DNA of 20,024 nucleotides from a virus (IMGVR_UViG_3300022841_000082:1-20024), one strand, 5' to 3'. Numbered from the stretch's first letter, positions 1 through 7,228 are shown. Translations and numbers: made by a program. The notes: generated by a model from the letters alone, not told the origin.

Positions 1-91
1 CCCACTCGGGCTTGTATATTTCAGATTCAGGAATGTTTTGGGTCACAATTTTTTCTCCGTCAAACCATATTTTTGTAATGTGTGCGGTCAT
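1..91 (-). CDS. Small phage protein, partial (C-terminus beyond the left edge)
   Basis: The ATG lies at 91-89, behind a strong Shine-Dalgarno sequence (GGAGAAG, five bases upstream) that sits inside the end of the preceding gene. The 30 visible codons begin MTAHITKIWFDGEKIV and run off the window without a stop. The KIWFDG start is a style I associate with small accessory proteins of phages, but I cannot assign a function. Its start overlaps the stop of the gene upstream as ATGA, so translation is probably coupled. Confidence 0.7.
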   Translation of the reverse strand, partial: MTAHITKIWFDGEKIVTQNIPESEIYKPEW

Positions 92-264
92 GTGTTCTTC
101 TCCTTAAGTTTGGCTTCAACAAACTGTGCAAACTCAAAAACAGTTGGGTGGTCTGGTAAATCCCAAGAATCAACATCTATTTGCGTCAGCCCAACCCAAG
201 GCTTCTGTGTTTCCGGCGGCGTACCTTTATACACATCTTTGACGGAAACGTGGTTTTCACTCAT
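88..264 (-). CDS. Small hypothetical protein with KPWVGLT motif (58 aa)
   Basis: The ATG at 264 has a strong ribosome site (AAAGGAGAAG, five bases upstream), and the stop overlaps the next ATG as ATGA. The protein contains KPWVGLT around residues 21-27 and ends in EAKLKEKNT. Both pieces are shared with the preceding gene (KPWVGLT and VEAKLKEKNK), so the two look like a tandem duplication in which this copy lacks the Cys-rich N-terminal part. PWVGLT-type motifs recur in small proteins of many tailed phages; the function is unknown. The codons for the KEKN tail also form the ribosome site of the next gene. Confidence 0.75.
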   Translation of the reverse strand: MSENHVSVKDVYKGTPPETQKPWVGLTQIDVDSWDLPDHPTVFEFAQFVEAKLKEKNT

Positions 265-578
265 TTGTTCTTCTCCTTTAACTTAGCCTCAACAATTGCC
301 GCAACATCAGCGAACGTAAAGTCATTGACGATGTACGGCGCACGAAGGCGCATTGAGTCGTAATCTTCTGGTGTCAGTCCCACCCAAGGCTTATGTGGTT
401 GTGTTGATGTGTAAAGCGGGGCGCACTCCTCGTTGTCAAAGAACTCGTCCTGCTCCTCGGCAGACATTTGAGAAAAGGTCTGAAAGTGGTTTTCACCACA
501 ACATTGGAACCGTGCCTTCTCGCACCCGCAGTAACAGCAGTATTGCGTGTCGTCTGCTAATAGTTCTTCTCGTGTCAT
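261..578 (-). CDS. Cys-rich small protein with KPWVGLT motif (105 aa)
   Basis: The ATG at 578 follows AAAGGT. The N-terminal part has a cysteine cluster (YCCYCGCEKARFQCCGENH, about residues 13-31) that could bind zinc; this is inferred from cysteine spacing only. The C-terminal half carries KPWVGLTPED and ends in VEAKLKEKNK, matching the gene that follows. The stop overlaps the next start as ATGA. The function is unknown; it may be an accessory protein expressed with the other small genes at this end of the minus-strand block. Confidence 0.8.
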   Translation of the reverse strand: MTREELLADDTQYCCYCGCEKARFQCCGENHFQTFSQMSAEEQDEFFDNEECAPLYTSTQPHKPWVGLTPEDYDSMRLRAPYIVNDFTFADVAAIVEAKLKEKNK

Positions 579-587
579 AACATACCT

Positions 588-740
588 TTAACTAAAATAA
601 GTTAACCAATGTACGTAAGTAGGTGCAATGTTGTGTAAAAAACTGTCATCTACACACTCTATTTTCACCCAGTTCAGCGCTGTTTCTGAAGCAAAGTAGC
701 AACCTATAACAGTGTCTCCTATAGCCTCAGTGATTGTCAT
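588..740 (-). CDS. Small hypothetical protein (50 aa), probably N-terminally broken by a frameshift
   Basis: From the ATG at 740, behind AGGGA with five bases of spacing, a 50-residue protein (MTITEAIGDTVIGCYFASE...) is open to the stop at 588. The same frame stays open upstream and reads as protein-like sequence back to about 818 (ADYFASTGRSVG...). It has only a GTG at 788 and then meets a stop immediately after an out-of-frame ATG ACT at 826-821. Restoring one base near 818-820 would give a 79-residue protein starting MTKADYFASTGRSVG. The ancestral gene may therefore span 826-588, with a one-base deletion or a sequencing error. In the present frame the ATG at 826 gives only 29 residues, ending at 737 with an ATGA overlap. 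Confidence 0.5.
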   Translation of the reverse strand: MTITEAIGDTVIGCYFASETALNWVKIECVDDSFLHNIAPTYVHWLTYFS

Positions 741-859
741 AACGGTCCCTTCGATAAAAACCGATGCTTGGTTTGTTTCAGTGCCCACAGAACGTCCGGT
801 AGACGCAAAATAATCAGCTTAGTCATGAGTTTTCTTTTTCAACTTAGTTAGTACAGACG

Positions 860-910
860 AAAAAAAGCCCCGGTTGCTGACCTCAGAAATGAGGCGCAAA
901 CACGAGGCTT
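860..910 (-). terminator. Rho-independent terminator
   Basis: On the minus strand, AAGCCTCG pairs with CGGGGCTT (one G-T wobble). An inner CCTCA/TGAGG helix follows, then a run of seven T. It separates the integrase/attP region from the small genes to the left. Confidence 0.65.
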
Positions 911-922
911 GAAGAATTCAAA

Positions 923-945
923 TTCCAAACTTTGGAACTTTGGAA
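923..945. repeat. attP left arm: three overlapping TTCCAAA(G/C)TT sites
   Basis: TTCCAAACTT is at 923-932 on the plus strand, and exact inverted copies AACTTTGGAA are at 928-937 and 936-945. The same 10-mer recurs on the other side of the tRNA-like core (1100-1109 and 1153-1162). Short repeats flanking a core are typical of integrase arm-binding sites. This role is inferred from their arrangement; the repeats themselves are directly visible. A perfect 10-bp inverted repeat (920-929 / 939-948) also results. Confidence 0.6.
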
Positions 946-955
946 TTTAGAAATC

Positions 956-987
956 AAAAAAGGCCACAAGCCGAAGCTTGTAGCCTT
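956..987 (-). terminator. Rho-independent terminator with UUCG-type loop
   Basis: On the minus strand a 12-bp stem (AAGGCTACAAGC / GCTTGTGGCCTT, one T-G wobble) is closed by a TTCG tetraloop and followed by a T run. It lies directly beyond the CCA end of the tRNA-like fragment. It may stop transcription from the integrase operon, or have been captured with the host tRNA end. Confidence 0.75.
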
Positions 988-1007
988 ATGATTTCATTGA
1001 ATAAAAA

Positions 1008-1057
1008 TGGCGGAGTGGACGGGACTCGAACCCGCGACCCCCGGCGTGACAGGCCGG
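1008..1057 (-). other. Probable attP core: 3' half of a tRNA-Asp(GTC) gene
   Basis: The minus strand reads an anticodon arm (CCGGC-CTGTCAC-GCCGG, anticodon GTC at 1050-1048), a variable loop, a T arm with GGTTCGAGTCCC, the 3' acceptor strand and an encoded CCA at 1010-1008. No D arm or 5' acceptor strand precedes it, so it is not a complete tRNA gene. A tRNA 3' half next to a tyrosine integrase is the classical attP arrangement: integration would rebuild an intact tRNA-Asp in the host. Phage-type genes lie on both sides, so the sequence looks like unintegrated attP rather than attL or attR. Confidence 0.8.
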
Positions 1058-1099
1058 TGCCAGAAGCCAATGAACATGCGGCTTTCAAGAGGATTGACG

Positions 1100-1162
1100 T
1101 TCCAAAGTTAGGGGTAATTTTGATACGTTTCTCCTATGAAGAAGAAATTATATTCCAAACTT
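1100..1162. repeat. attP right arm: two TTCCAAA(G/C)TT sites
   Basis: TTCCAAAGTT is at 1100-1109 and TTCCAAACTT at 1153-1162, between the tRNA-like core and the end of the integrase gene. They match the three sites on the left of the core. The spacing of 53 bp (about five helical turns) would put the two on the same DNA face. Arm-site function is inferred. Confidence 0.55.
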
Positions 1163-1171
1163 TTTGGCTGT

Positions 1172-2263
1172 TTACCCTGCTGGTTTTGCACGCTTTACAA
1201 GACGCCTGTCGTAGACCTGCTGGATCATCTTGTCTGATGCATGGCCGGTAACATTTTTGACATCGGTGTCACCTCGTTCAAGCTTGTCGCTGACTCCCAT
1301 AGGACGGCATTCTTGAAGACTGAATTGCTTGAATGGGATGCTCTCTTTCTTGGCTTCCAAGATACATTCACGCATCAAGTCAGTCAGCATAGACTTCCAG
1401 CCACCTTTGGTATAGCGGCTTCCTTGCATATTGCCAAAGATGTACAAGCCACTGGCGGTCTTGTTACGCTGGATAGCCAAAGCTTCAGCAATAGTTTCCC
1501 GCAAACCAGGACTCCACTCAATCAAGATTGCAGGCTTGTCATGGTTCTTGCCGTCTTGCCACAAGATGCCGTCTTCTTGGATATTTTCTTTTTGGATTGC
1601 ACGAACTTCAACAGAGCGTCTGACACACAACCAAGCAGTGCGCAGACCCATTGCAACAATGTGCCTTGCACCGCCAAACTTGCGCCCTACTCTAGTAGCA
1701 AGCTCCATTTCTGCAGCAGTGACTAAGCGTCTTTGTTTGACAGTCTTGTTCTTGGTTAGATCTGAGAATGGGTTGATTGATACCAAACCTTTCTTGATGC
1801 CGTACTCCATGAACAGCCTAGCCAATGCCATCTCTTTGTTGCCTTTCTCAGGGCGAGTGGCTTGGCAAGCTTCAAGGTACTCATAGCCCATGGTTTTGGT
1901 GAGCTCTTCAAGTTCAAGATGGCCAAAAGCTTTTACTAAGTTAGCAGCTTCTGGCTTGTTGCCTTTTAAGGTGGAGTCTGCACGCCTTTCTTTTGATTTG
2001 ATAGGTAATGCCTCTTGCCAAGCAAACCAAGCCGCCACAAGGCCGCTAAAGCTGCCTACAATTACTTGTGAGCCCATATTCATAGCAGTCTCTACAGCGA
2101 GCTTGCGAGTTTTGGCAACTTCAATAGGATTGTTGGCTGGGCAATCGAGGCGAAAAGCCCAACGACCATCCAGCATCTTGTAGCCGATTGAATAGACGCG
2201 AACGCCTATGCGTTCGTAGACACGAAATGGAAGTCCATCAGGTTTAACGCGACGATTGATCAT
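1172..2263 (-). CDS. int: Tyrosine-family site-specific integrase
   Basis: A 363-residue phage integrase. The C-terminal catalytic domain shows the box I arginine (RRSVEV, about residues 215-220), GHAS with His341 and the nucleophile Tyr351 in VYDRR. The usual HxxR motif reads QECR (317-320), so the first histidine is replaced by glutamine. The N-terminal half would hold the arm-binding and core-binding domains. It would recombine the attP just downstream with a host tRNA-Asp gene. Its ATG overlaps the stop of the DUF4224-type gene (TAATG), so the two are co-translated. The attP lies immediately 3' of the gene, as in many temperate phages. Confidence in the family is high; activity with QxxR is untested. 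Confidence 0.92.
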   Translation of the reverse strand: MINRRVKPDGLPFRVYERIGVRVYSIGYKMLDGRWAFRLDCPANNPIEVAKTRKLAVETAMNMGSQVIVGSFSGLVAAWFAWQEALPIKSKERRADSTLKGNKPEAANLVKAFGHLELEELTKTMGYEYLEACQATRPEKGNKEMALARLFMEYGIKKGLVSINPFSDLTKNKTVKQRRLVTAAEMELATRVGRKFGGARHIVAMGLRTAWLCVRRSVEVRAIQKENIQEDGILWQDGKNHDKPAILIEWSPGLRETIAEALAIQRNKTASGLYIFGNMQGSRYTKGGWKSMLTDLMRECILEAKKESIPFKQFSLQECRPMGVSDKLERGDTDVKNVTGHASDKMIQQVYDRRLVKRAKPAG

Positions 2264-2490
2264 TATTTTCTCAAGAAGGAAATGTTGGCACTGCGTGCTG
2301 GTGCATTAATTCCGGTATGCCGACCTGTACTGATTGCTTCGTAATGAGAGCGCTCTAGCACCAACCCTGCCTTGCCAACAAAAGCTCTTGTGAAGCCTCG
2401 TTGATGCAAGACAGAGAGTTGCTTTCCAGGTTTGGCGTAACCAGTCAACGCAACTAACTCGTTTTCAGTCAGTGTGATGCTTGCTGTCAT
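2263..2490 (-). CDS. DUF4224-type small protein, integrase partner
   Basis: The 75-residue protein has LTENELVALTGYAKPGKQ near its N-terminus. This pattern (acidic, LTGY, basic, KQ, then a short winged-helix-like stretch) is one I recognise as DUF4224, a family usually next to integrases in phages of Burkholderiales. It may act as an excisionase or recombination directionality factor, which is inference from gene position. The start overlaps the preceding stop as ATGA, and its own stop overlaps the integrase ATG. Confidence 0.75.
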   Translation of the reverse strand: MTASITLTENELVALTGYAKPGKQLSVLHQRGFTRAFVGKAGLVLERSHYEAISTGRHTGINAPARSANISFLRK

Positions 2491-2714
2491 GCAGGCACGC
2501 CGATAGATTGAAAGAGTTGAAGACCTATCTCGTATGGAAAATGAGCTCCACGGTCTGCGACCAGGAGCTCATCGTTTTGTCGATTAAGACCCACAGCGCA
2601 ACCGATAAAAAAGACTTCACCATCCAACAAAGTATTTACTCGAACGATGCCAATATTTTGACCGCTGATTGGTGCAAACCAAACAGAGTCTACGACGTCA
2701 AAAGTTGTTTTCAT
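2487..2714 (-). CDS. Hypothetical protein (75 aa)
   Basis: The ATG at 2714 has AAGGAAA upstream. It overlaps the preceding stop and its own stop overlaps the DUF4224 gene (ATGA), so it belongs to a tightly coupled run that ends in the integrase. The sequence (MKTTFDVVDSVWFAPISGQ...) looks like a small beta-rich domain without recognisable motifs. I do not recognise it. Confidence 0.75.
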   Translation of the reverse strand: MKTTFDVVDSVWFAPISGQNIGIVRVNTLLDGEVFFIGCAVGLNRQNDELLVADRGAHFPYEIGLQLFQSIGVPA

Positions 2715-2884
2715 TTTGTTTCCTTAATCGATTCCATAGCCCAGTCTGCATCGCCTGAAATTCCGTAAGACTCACCAAAATGTATTTCTTCCCAAGCAAG
2801 TGTTTCTGCGTGGTTTTCATCGTCTGCTTCTACATTGATGACTGTGTACGAGACACGGCGCATTTCTACTTCATAAGTTTTCAT
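2711..2884 (-). CDS. Hypothetical acidic small protein (57 aa)
   Basis: The ATG at 2884 overlaps the stop of the DUF2591-type gene, and the stop at 2711 overlaps the next start. The product (MKTYEVEMRRVSYTVINVEA...) begins with a beta-strand-like stretch followed by an acidic segment (ADDENHAETLAWEEI). Such small proteins are common among accessory genes of phages. No function can be assigned. Its position between two clear genes with ATGA overlaps on both sides makes it a real gene despite its size. Confidence 0.75.
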   Translation of the reverse strand: MKTYEVEMRRVSYTVINVEADDENHAETLAWEEIHFGESYGISGDADWAMESIKETK

Positions 2885-3198
2885 GCATGTTCCTTTGGTA
2901 GTTCAAATTCGTCGCCCAGCTTGGTTGCCACGTAGCAGCGCATAGCCGCGATAAGTGGCGTTGGGCCGTAGTAATAAAACACTTCTCCGCTTTCTGTGTG
3001 CCTATATGCACATCCTTGGGTACTGCCTATCTGCTGACATACCAGCCCGATGTTCTCCCGCTCAATGATCGGGCCACCTTGTGCCCAATCGGTTGATGGA
3101 GACACTGCCACCTTTCTCTTTTGTTCGTCATAAACAAAAGGGAAAGGTAGGTCGGCACACTTCGCCACCGCCCAGTCAAGGGCTTCGTATGTTTTCAT
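2881..3198 (-). CDS. DUF2591 / NinX-like phage protein (105 aa)
   Basis: The product begins MKTYEALDWAVAKCADLP and contains SPSTDWAQGGPIIERE and GPTPLIAAMRCYVATKLGDE. This is the layout of the DUF2591 (NinX-like) family found in many phages, whose biochemical role is not known. I chose the ATG at 3198 because the LDWAVAK segment starts the family domain and the gene upstream ends at 3195 with an ATGA overlap. A longer reading to 3234 would start inside that gene. Confidence 0.8.
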   Translation of the reverse strand: MKTYEALDWAVAKCADLPFPFVYDEQKRKVAVSPSTDWAQGGPIIERENIGLVCQQIGSTQGCAYRHTESGEVFYYYGPTPLIAAMRCYVATKLGDEFELPKEHA

Positions 3199-3374
3199 TC
3201 TGTTTCTACAATCTCGCACCACAGGTTGCGGCAAATGTTGTAAATGTGGCTGTTGGCTTCGTCAGAGCCCACTCCATAAAGGTCAATGGTTTCTTCGTAG
3301 TGACGCTCTTCTTCACCCTGCAAATAGTTGAGTACCTGCACAAGAGTGTCTTTAGTTATCAGTACTTTTGGCAT
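3195..3374 (-). CDS. Hypothetical protein (59 aa)
   Basis: The ATG at 3374 has AAAGGA about eleven bases upstream. The product (MPKVLITKDTLVQVLNYLQ...) is acidic, probably mostly helical, and ends overlapping the start of the DUF2591-type gene. It has no motif that I recognise. It fills a gap between two well-supported genes and keeps the coupled spacing of this operon. Confidence 0.7.
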   Translation of the reverse strand: MPKVLITKDTLVQVLNYLQGEEERHYEETIDLYGVGSDEANSHIYNICRNLWCEIVETE

Positions 3375-3394
3375 TTAATATTTTTCCTTTGAAA

Positions 3395-3610
3395 TTAAAA
3401 CTGGTTTTTCCACTCATGGTGGAATTGAGCGTCTTGCATGATTTGTTTGTCTTCCTGCTCTTGCTGTCGCAAGAAATGCACACTCACCAAGTGCGCTTTA
3501 GATTTAGGTGCTTTAAAACTGGAGACTGCTTTCTCATAAGCTTCAAAAGAAGACTGAGCAAATACTTGAAGTTCTTTGTTTGCGTAATACGCAAGGTAAG
3601 CGTGGGTCAT
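3395..3610 (-). CDS. Conserved small phage protein (71 aa)
   Basis: The product begins MTHAYLAYYANKELQVFAQSS and continues with an EAYEKAVSSFKA helix. I associate this AYLAYY...A.SS.EA..KA pattern with a widespread family of small hypothetical proteins in phages; it has no known function. The start overlaps the preceding stop as ATGA, indicating coupling. Confidence 0.75.
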   Translation of the reverse strand: MTHAYLAYYANKELQVFAQSSFEAYEKAVSSFKAPKSKAHLVSVHFLRQQEQEDKQIMQDAQFHHEWKNQF

Positions 3611-3987
3611 AAAAGCCTTAAAAGTTCAACGCGGCCATCGGCGACGTTGCTGAGTCCAGAACCTGTACCGAAGGCGTGGATGCAAGAAGATGAGACGACT
3701 GAGCGAAAACCTTCGCAGCGTTCTTTGTTTACAGACCAACACAGCACATCACCCACTTCCATTGCTTTAATCTTTTCGATGTAGCCGGGGTATTCAGCAC
3801 GCCAGTCGTTAGAACGTTTGCGTTGGGGCTTGATAACAGGCACTGCAATTTCAAGCGTGCCCAGTACTTGACCAGATGGCAGTTGAATGGCGTAAGGAAT
3901 TCTGGCAGCAGCTAGAAATTTAAGTGCTTTATCAACAGCGATTTGTTGCACAGCAAACAAAGCAATAGGAGGCGAATTAGTGATCAT
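3607..3987 (-). CDS. Hypothetical phage protein (126 aa)
   Basis: The first gene after the DNA polymerase terminator. The N-terminal half (AVDKALKFLAAARIPYAIQLPSGQ) looks like a small alpha/beta domain. The C-terminal half contains a basic linker (KPQRKR), then YIEKIKAMEVGDVLCW and a Gly/Ser-rich segment. A nucleic-acid-binding role is conceivable from the basic linker but is not shown. The ribosome site is weak (GAAAG before the ATG at 3987). The stop overlaps the next start as ATGA. I do not recognise the family. Confidence 0.75.
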   Translation of the reverse strand: MITNSPPIALFAVQQIAVDKALKFLAAARIPYAIQLPSGQVLGTLEIAVPVIKPQRKRSNDWRAEYPGYIEKIKAMEVGDVLCWSVNKERCEGFRSVVSSSCIHAFGTGSGLSNVADGRVELLRLL

Positions 3988-4003
3988 GTTTTCTTTCAGG
4001 CGT

Positions 4004-4025
4004 AAAAAAACCCGCCTAAGCGGGT
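4004..4025 (-). terminator. Rho-independent terminator after the DNA polymerase gene
   Basis: On the minus strand ACCCGC-TTAG-GCGGGT is followed by seven T. It lies just after the polymerase stop and before the integrase-proximal operon, so it would set replication genes apart from the lysogeny/accessory genes. Confidence 0.85.
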
Positions 4026-4046
4026 GGGTTAACTGGCAATAAAGGC

Positions 4047-6677
4047 TTAACTCGTTACAACAATTTGATGCTTGTCATGGAACTCTTTTTTAGTGTTGTC
4101 ACAGATGCTCCTAATCGTGTCCTGGTTGGCTTCATTAGGTAGCGTGGTAGCAGTGGCCCAGGTTGGCCAGAAGATGTCCAGAGCAGCACCTAGCTTCACA
4201 GTTGGATGCTGGATTTCAGGGAGTTCTTGCCATTGCATGGCAATGATCAGTTCCTTGTTAGCCCACTCCACAACAGCAACGTCATCTCTTATGAGGAGGT
4301 AGATGGCGTCGTGAATGAGAGCCACTGGTTTGATGTCCAGTCGGTAAGGCGATGCCCAGACTTTTCCCATAAAAGCTACAGCTGCACGGTTGTTGAGCAA
4401 GCCATAGGATTGACCTAGTGCATTGCCAGCGGTGCGGCCTTCAGCTGCAGCTTCGTAAGGCATACCTTTCTTGCCGAACATGACTTGCTTGAGCAAAGGT
4501 GTTCTGACCCTCAAGCCAAAAGCAACTTCCACATAACCGTCACTGGCTGCTTGATGCAGTCGTGCTTGTACGTAGTCGTCGCTTTCTTTGTAGAGGTCGT
4601 GGTAGCCCTTCTCAATGGCTTTGGATTTGTCTTCTGGCCAACCCAAGTTGTTCATCATCCCGTGATAAGTACCGCCGTAAGTTAGCAAGAAGGTTGGACC
4701 TTTTGAGTCTTGCCTTAGCTGGGGGTACTTTTTTTTAATGGTGTTAACACTGGTGGGATCGGACAAGATGATTTCAGGGCACTGGTCCCTGAAGTAGTAG
4801 GCGGCTCTAAGACAGTGTCCGTCAAAGCCTTGCTCATAAACGGCCAGTTTGTTTTTATCTTTGGTAGTAAGTGCACTGATGTAATCCTCCAATGAATTGA
4901 AGTCGGCTCCACAAAAGAGCCAACCTGGTGGGGCTTGAAAGCATTGCTTAATAAGTTTGCCAAACGTAGAACCTGCAGGCAAGTTCTGCATGTTGGGGTC
5001 ACTTGAAGACAAGCGGCCAGAGACTGTTCCGCCTAAGTTAAAGCTGCCATGCAAGTAGCGCATTCCATCGGCCTTCAGTAAGCCTTTTTCAAAAGCTGGA
5101 ATGAAGGTAGATAGGATTTTGCTGACTTTGCCATACGCTACTAAAGCAGTGAGCAAAGCTACGGCATCTGGATCACTGGCGTGGTTTACCAGTTTCTCTA
5201 AAGTGTCGGCACCTGTAGCGGGTTGCTTGGTGTCGGTGTAGTCCAGAACAGGTAGCCCCATTTGTACGTACAACAACTTTTGCAGCTGAATACCAGAGTT
5301 GGGGTTAAAGCAAACGTCTTTGAATTTCTCCAAAGGGTGTTGCTTTGTTTTGAGCTTGGTATTGGCTGCAGCTTGAGCGTTGCGTTGAAGGAGCAAGTTG
5401 AGCATGGTGATTTGAGAGCTGTTGGTTATCACAGACAAATGCTCGGCATGCTCTTGTTTTAGCTTGGCTTTGGTTTGCTCAATGGTTTCTGGAGACATGG
5501 GCATACCTTCCAGTTCCATTTGAATGATCAACTTGAGGCTGGGTAGCATCAAGTCTTCATAGAGTTGTAGCTGCTTGTCTTGAACCATCACGGAGTGATG
5601 CTTGTTGAACACATATTGCGTGCAGAGTGCATCAACCAAGTTGTACTCCAGCAGTTTGGTTAACGGCACCTTGCGGATGTCCTTAACCTCGACTGCCCAG
5701 TTGCCAGCAAACTCATGTGCCAAGGCTTTAAGACCTAGTACGTTACCTGCTGTGGAGTTGGTAGCTAGGTACGCAATGATTTTGGTATCTTGAAAGCGTT
5801 GAGTCATGATCTCTAAACCATCAAGGCAACCTGCTGTGTCTAAAAGATTTTTCATCCACAGAGTAGCAACGATAACTTTAATGTCATACGTTGCGTTGTG
5901 GAAGACAAGCTCACCTTGGTAGTTTGTAAAGAACTCTATAAGTAGCTGCCTGACCTCCAGGTTGACGTACTGATAGCCGCAAAGACCGTTTTCAACTTCT
6001 GTGTAAGGCGCGTAGTCACATGCGAAAGCAATGCCGTTGTGTTGGTCCCAGGCAAAAGCAATGGTGCCAATGCCAGCTTTGTTAAACCGAAGCGAAAACG
6101 CTTCGATGTCACACATCAAGCGAGGATGCTGGTGCAGTGCTTGTAAAGTAGCTTTGATGCTGACGTAGTCTTGTGGATACGCAGCTGAGTGAATGACGTT
6201 TTTGCCGATAGCTTGGTAGCTGCCGTGATGAGCATCAGCTAAGGTCTTCAAAGACAAATCAAGCTTAGCTTGGAGTTCTGGGTTGAAGATCAGTTGCTGG
6301 TAGTTCAAGCCAAGGATGACACTCATGTCTTCATACCCTTTAATCTTGCAAGGCAAGACGTAGCCGAGATGAGGTTCAGCACGGGCTTGGCCTGCTAGCA
6401 CTTTGAAGTAAGCAGCATCAGCTACATAAAGACGCTTGACGCTTAGGTCTTGCAAGGTAGGCAAGAGTTCATCAAGATAAGCTTTGATAAAGGTAGCAGG
6501 CGCTTTGCCAATATCGTTGTATGACAGCGTGAACGCAATCACTTCGTCTTGGCGAACGCCCTGCTCTACCAAAGGCTCAACGTAGTTAGCCAGCACTTCA
6601 GCCTTGCTGAAGGAGTTGGACTTGCACAGTAGAGCGTTGGTATAGCGGTCAGCTTCTTCAAAGATGTGGTGGCGCAT
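4047..6677 (-). CDS. Family A DNA polymerase with 3'-5' exonuclease (N4 gp39-like)
   Basis: The phage replicative polymerase, 876 residues from the ATG at 6677 (GAAAG upstream); a TTG four codons earlier is less likely. Exonuclease motifs: Exo I DIE (190-192), Exo II HNATYD (260-265) and Exo III with Asp349. Polymerase motifs: the SGRLSSSDPNMQNLP segment (about 553-567), motif A GADFNSLE with Asp592, motif B RQDSKGPTFLLTYG (655-668) and motif C IHDA with Asp790. Motif A has FNSLE and motif C HDA in place of the Pol I forms YSQIE and HDE, which fits a phage branch. There is no 5'-nuclease domain. Its position after a helicase and a small unknown gene matches the N4 order. A strong terminator follows. 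Confidence 0.93.
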   Translation of the reverse strand: MRHHIFEEADRYTNALLCKSNSFSKAEVLANYVEPLVEQGVRQDEVIAFTLSYNDIGKAPATFIKAYLDELLPTLQDLSVKRLYVADAAYFKVLAGQARAEPHLGYVLPCKIKGYEDMSVILGLNYQQLIFNPELQAKLDLSLKTLADAHHGSYQAIGKNVIHSAAYPQDYVSIKATLQALHQHPRLMCDIEAFSLRFNKAGIGTIAFAWDQHNGIAFACDYAPYTEVENGLCGYQYVNLEVRQLLIEFFTNYQGELVFHNATYDIKVIVATLWMKNLLDTAGCLDGLEIMTQRFQDTKIIAYLATNSTAGNVLGLKALAHEFAGNWAVEVKDIRKVPLTKLLEYNLVDALCTQYVFNKHHSVMVQDKQLQLYEDLMLPSLKLIIQMELEGMPMSPETIEQTKAKLKQEHAEHLSVITNSSQITMLNLLLQRNAQAAANTKLKTKQHPLEKFKDVCFNPNSGIQLQKLLYVQMGLPVLDYTDTKQPATGADTLEKLVNHASDPDAVALLTALVAYGKVSKILSTFIPAFEKGLLKADGMRYLHGSFNLGGTVSGRLSSSDPNMQNLPAGSTFGKLIKQCFQAPPGWLFCGADFNSLEDYISALTTKDKNKLAVYEQGFDGHCLRAAYYFRDQCPEIILSDPTSVNTIKKKYPQLRQDSKGPTFLLTYGGTYHGMMNNLGWPEDKSKAIEKGYHDLYKESDDYVQARLHQAASDGYVEVAFGLRVRTPLLKQVMFGKKGMPYEAAAEGRTAGNALGQSYGLLNNRAAVAFMGKVWASPYRLDIKPVALIHDAIYLLIRDDVAVVEWANKELIIAMQWQELPEIQHPTVKLGAALDIFWPTWATATTLPNEANQDTIRSICDNTKKEFHDKHQIVVTS

Positions 6678-6685
6678 GGGTTCTT

Positions 6686-7204
6686 TCAAATAAGCAGATT
6701 AGTAACCATCCTGCGTTTCATTAAATGAATAGTGTCTTTGTTTTTATCTTGAAGCAGAGATACTGTCTCATTAGACAATTTCTTACCTCGGCAAGGACAA
6801 GAGTCAATAAGCCTTTGCACAGGATGATGTAAAGATTCAGGTAACAGACGTAAATAATCATGTAATTCGTTGGATGAATTCAATACTTGATTAATAAAGC
6901 CCATGACAAAAGGCAACTCTTTTTCATTAAGTAGCTTTGCGTCAGTGAGCCAATCATTCATCAGAGGTTGCAACTGAATCAATAAACGATTCTGCTTGCG
7001 AGGCAAAGCAGTAGTATCGCAGTTGTACGTAACGTTCTTAAAAATAAAAGAAGTGTGCGCGTAGCCACCTAACAAAGTGTTCTTGTGAGCGATTTGATTA
7101 AGTCGGTCTTGAAATTCCTTATCAATAGGCGCATATAAAAACGTGTATAAAGTGTCTTTTATTTGACTTTTGGTTCGGGGATCTAGTTGCAAATGTTCTG
7201 ACAT
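6686..7204 (-). CDS. Hypothetical protein between helicase and DNA polymerase (172 aa)
   Basis: A mostly helical 172-residue protein with no motif I recognise, apart from a CPCRGKK segment near residue 135. GAGAA precedes the ATG at 7204, and the stop lies a few bases before the polymerase start. Its place between helicase and polymerase corresponds to the gene found there in N4 (about gp38), so a replication role is plausible. This rests on gene order alone. Confidence 0.8.
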   Translation of the reverse strand: MSEHLQLDPRTKSQIKDTLYTFLYAPIDKEFQDRLNQIAHKNTLLGGYAHTSFIFKNVTYNCDTTALPRKQNRLLIQLQPLMNDWLTDAKLLNEKELPFVMGFINQVLNSSNELHDYLRLLPESLHHPVQRLIDSCPCRGKKLSNETVSLLQDKNKDTIHLMKRRMVTNLLI

Positions 7205-7228
7205 GTGATTTCTCTGGGGGTTAATTAA

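Noticed and set aside
1008-1085. A complete tRNA-Asp gene
   Set aside because: Only the anticodon arm, T arm and 3' acceptor strand with CCA are present. The bases that should give the D arm and 5' acceptor strand do not fold.
923-1162. CRISPR-like array
   Set aside because: The repeats are only 10 bp, in both orientations and irregularly spaced around a tRNA-like core; they fit integrase arm sites instead.
1241-2183. Plus-strand open frames opposite the integrase
   Set aside because: Antisense to a gene with clear catalytic motifs; products have non-protein-like composition.
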